64,000 nucleotides of DNA from Pseudomonas vancouverensis (GTDB lineage: Bacteria > Pseudomonadota > Gammaproteobacteria > Pseudomonadales > Pseudomonadaceae), in contig NZ_RRZK01000036.1 of assembly GCF_004348895.1 (NCBI RefSeq), forward strand, positions 1 to 64,000, given 5' to 3'. Both the position numbers and the translations under genes were made by a program. Positions within the stretch are counted from its first letter, which is position 1. Each line of letters starts with the position of its first letter. Below, piece by piece: positions 61,592 through 64,000 of this stretch. The notes under the pieces were generated by a model. The model saw only the letters and a program-made list of their open reading frames with translations. It made no database searches and had not been told where the DNA came from.

Positions 61592-64000
61592 ATGCCCAGT
61601 CGTTTAAAGGACTATCTGACCCGGGTGATTGCCGGTCTCTGCTTGGGCACTTCGCTGCTCGCGGCACAGGCAAGCGAAAACTACACATTGCTGAGTCGAG
61701 CGCAGACAGGGCCGCTTGAGCTCTTTTGGAATGAATCACAACAACAGTGGATCAATCAGAAACGCACGCTGATTCTCGGCACCTCGGCACCCGATTACCC
61801 CCCCTTCGACCTGACCAATAGCGGTCGCGATTATGAAGGTTTCACTGCTGACTACGCCGATATCCTGGCCAAGGCCACTGGCTTGCCGATCAGGGTTCAA
61901 CGTTATGAATCCCGGGGAGCCGCCATCGCAGCGCTGGAAAACGGCGATGTCGATCTGCTCGGCACCGCCAATGGATTCGAAGCGGGCAATAGCAACATTG
62001 CACTGTCGATTCCTTATGCCGTCGACCAACCCGTACTGGTTACTCGTATCGGGGAAACCCGCCCCCTGACCGATGGCCTTGCCGACTTGCGCTTGAGCAT
62101 GGTTTACCACTACTTGCCGCTGTCGGAGGTCAAGGCGCTCTACTCCAAGGCCGACATTACCCCTTACCCGTCCTACCAGAACGCAATCAATGCCGTTGCG
62201 TTTGGCCAGGCAGATGTGTTTTTGGGCGACACCATTTCGACCCATTACATGATCAACAAGGGCTACCTGAACAATATTCGCATGGCCAATTTCGGCAAAC
62301 ATGAAGCGCAGGGTTTCAGCTTTGCAGTGCACAGGGACAATCCCGAACTGCTAAGCATCATCAACGCAATGATCATGGACATGCCTGCTGGTGAACGCGA
62401 GAACATCGCCAAACGCTGGAGTGCGGGCAGCGACCTCTTGCTGACCGATCAAAAACTGCAATTTACCGATCGCGAGGAGCAGTGGCTCAAGCTCAATCCC
62501 ATCGTGCGTGTCGTGGTCAATGAAGCCTTTGCCCCCCTGACGTTCTTCGACAGCGACGGAAACTTTCGCGGGGTGACCGCCGACTTGCTCGAATTGATCA
62601 GGCTGCGTACCGGTTTGCGCTTCGACATCCGCCGCAGTCGCAGCGACGACGAGATGATCGAGCAGATCAAGGACAACAAGGCGGACATGATCGCTGCCCT
62701 GCTTCCCAGCAGCCAGCGCCAGTCAAGCCTGAACTTCACGCGCCCCTATCTGGAAAATTCCTATGTCCTGCTGACCCGCAAGACGGTGGATAGCCCGGAC
62801 AATCTTTCACAACTAAAAGGCAAGCGCCTGACCATTGCCCGTGGCAATCCCCTGAAAGACTACTTGCAAAAGGAGTTTCCCCGTATCAGGTTGATAGAAA
62901 CGGCCGACAGCTTCAGCGCCGTGGAACTGCTCGCCGAAGGCAAGGCTGAAGGCGCGGTGAACTCCTTGATCGTCGCCAACTATTTCATCTCTTCACAGCT
63001 GTTCGAACACAACTTGCAGATCAGCACCACGATCGGTACCGAGCAGGCCGCGTTCGCCCTGGCCACCGCCCGCGACGCCGGGGAACTGAACGCCATCCTC
63101 GACAAGGCATTGCTGAGCATCGCCCCGGAGGAACTGGGTATCATCAACAACCGCTGGCGCGGCTACTCGGCGTCCTCACAAAGTACCTGGCGCCACTATC
63201 ACCGCCTGTTCTATCAGATCGTCATCGGTGCCAGTGTGTTGCTGCTTGTTTCCTTTGCCTGGAACGGCTACATGCGGCTGCAGATCAAGCAGCGCAAGGC
63301 GGCCGAGCGCGCGTTGAACGACCAGTACGAGTTCATGCGTTCACTGGTCAACGGCACGCCTCATCCCATTTACGTGCGTGACCGCCAGGGTTTGCTGCAA
63401 AGCTGCAACGACAGTTATCTGCAGGTATTGGCTGTCACGCGCGAAGACGTGATGGGAAAAGGTGCCCTGCCGGGTACCCTGAGCAATGCCTTCGAAACCC
63501 GGGAGTATCAGGCCGACTACCTGAGCGTCATAACCGAAGGCGAGCCACTGATTGTCGATCGTGAGCTGCACGTCGATGGTCGTCGCCTGACAATTTATCA
63601 CTGGATTCTTCCCTATCGCGACTCCGCCGGCACCGTGCAGGGCATCATCGGCGGCTGGATCGATATCAGCGAGCGGCGGGAGTTGTTCGATAACCTGCGT
63701 CGTGCCAAAGAACGGGCCGATGAAGCCAATCGGGCCAAAAGTACTTTTCTGGCCACCATGAGCCATGAAATACGTACGCCGATGAACGCGATCATCGGCA
63801 TGCTCGAACTGACACTCAAACGTATTGATCGAGGGCATCCGGACCGCCCTTCAATCGATATTGCCTACCACTCGGCGAAGGGTTTGCTGGAGCTGATTGG
63901 CGACATTCTCGACATAGCCCGGATTGAATCCGGGCACTTGAGCCTGAGCCCGGAGCGTGTCAACCCCAGAGAGCTGGTGACGGCGGTGGTGCGGATTTTC
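61592..64000 (+). CDS. EvgS/BvgS-type hybrid sensor kinase (3' end beyond window)
   Basis: The frame stays open from the ATG at 61592 (GAGG upstream) to the window end, giving 803 residues of an incomplete protein. In order: signal peptide (about 1-29), two periplasmic venus-flytrap domains of the solute-binding family 3 type (about 50-275 and 300-520), a membrane segment (about 540-560), a PAS domain (about 583-700), and a histidine kinase domain with H725 in ATMSHEIRTPMNAIIGM. A receiver and Hpt domain are expected past the window end, as in BvgS and EvgS. The partner regulator lies directly upstream. The ligand of the flytrap domains is unknown. Confidence 0.92.
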   Translation, partial: MPSRLKDYLTRVIAGLCLGTSLLAAQASENYTLLSRAQTGPLELFWNESQQQWINQKRTLILGTSAPDYPPFDLTNSGRDYEGFTADYADILAKATGLPIRVQRYESRGAAIAALENGDVDLLGTANGFEAGNSNIALSIPYAVDQPVLVTRIGETRPLTDGLADLRLSMVYHYLPLSEVKALYSKADITPYPSYQNAINAVAFGQADVFLGDTISTHYMINKGYLNNIRMANFGKHEAQGFSFAVHRDNPELLSIINAMIMDMPAGERENIAKRWSAGSDLLLTDQKLQFTDREEQWLKLNPIVRVVVNEAFAPLTFFDSDGNFRGVTADLLELIRLRTGLRFDIRRSRSDDEMIEQIKDNKADMIAALLPSSQRQSSLNFTRPYLENSYVLLTRKTVDSPDNLSQLKGKRLTIARGNPLKDYLQKEFPRIRLIETADSFSAVELLAEGKAEGAVNSLIVANYFISSQLFEHNLQISTTIGTEQAAFALATARDAGELNAILDKALLSIAPEELGIINNRWRGYSASSQSTWRHYHRLFYQIVIGASVLLLVSFAWNGYMRLQIKQRKAAERALNDQYEFMRSLVNGTPHPIYVRDRQGLLQSCNDSYLQVLAVTREDVMGKGALPGTLSNAFETREYQADYLSVITEGEPLIVDRELHVDGRRLTIYHWILPYRDSAGTVQGIIGGWIDISERRELFDNLRRAKERADEANRAKSTFLATMSHEIRTPMNAIIGMLELTLKRIDRGHPDRPSIDIAYHSAKGLLELIGDILDIARIESGHLSLSPERVNPRELVTAVVRIF

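Overview
The window is chromosomal DNA from a fluorescent Pseudomonas, most likely of the P. fluorescens group. The base composition is GC-rich. Strong signs are a complete chromophore-type pyoverdine synthetase (PvdL), the pyoverdine sigma factor PvdS, a PvdH/MbtH pair, a dsbRS-dsbD-dsbE-dsbG block laid out as in P. aeruginosa, and many copies of the Pseudomonas REP sequence. No tRNA, rRNA, insertion sequence, prophage or CRISPR array was seen. Nothing here is wholly unlike known systems. The best leads are regulatory sites and a few orphan proteins.

Layout. 0.2-2.3 kb: acetate uptake (yjcH-actP, minus). 2.5-9.1 kb: a betaine-type binding protein, a membrane-anchored GH17 enzyme, an orphan RHS-core protein with a variable tail, a small membrane protein, and a hydrolase coupled to mlaA. 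9.2-11.1 kb: pvdH and the mbtH-like gene, each behind its own exact PvdS (iron-starvation) box. 11.2-16.7 kb: the DsbRS two-component system divergent from the overlapping operon dsbD, dsbE-like, dsbG. 16.9-18.8 kb: a lower-GC PLAT-like orphan and an alpha/beta hydrolase. 18.96-32.0 kb: pvdL (4332 residues), then divergent pvdS behind a Fur box, then a PvdYII-like acetylase behind another exact PvdS box. 34.1-34.9 kb: a solute-binding-like protein. 35.0-44.1 kb: the acyclic terpene utilisation cluster atuR / atuABCDEF with a perfect two-site operator. 44.2-51.4 kb: exonuclease, PpnP, MOSC protein, CheV with a degenerate Hpt-like neighbour, a NarL-type two-component pair, YegS-like lipid kinase. 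51.5-53.9 kb: molybdenum cofactor genes moeA, moaB, mobA. 54-60.1 kb: housekeeping genes (lipoprotein, pseudouridine synthase, DUF2025 behind a LexA-type box, glutaredoxin-like protein, amtB, yqjD-yqjE-yqjK-like, dgt). 60.3-64.0 kb: a receiver-only protein, an EvgA-type regulator and an EvgS/BvgS-type kinase cut by the window end.

How the genes work together. Iron starvation would relieve Fur repression at the pvdS promoter. PvdS then reads TAAAT-N16-CGT boxes ahead of pvdH (makes diaminobutyrate), mbtH (NRPS chaperone), the acetylase (hydroxyornithine modification) and, through a near-consensus box, pvdL (acyl-Glu-D-Tyr-Dab precursor). The dsb genes form a periplasmic disulfide-isomerisation branch under DsbRS. 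The atu genes carry citronellol/geraniol-derived acyl-CoAs through dehydrogenation, carboxylation and hydration under AtuR. Starts were chosen by ribosome-binding sites and family length, so several genes are shorter than the longest open frame.
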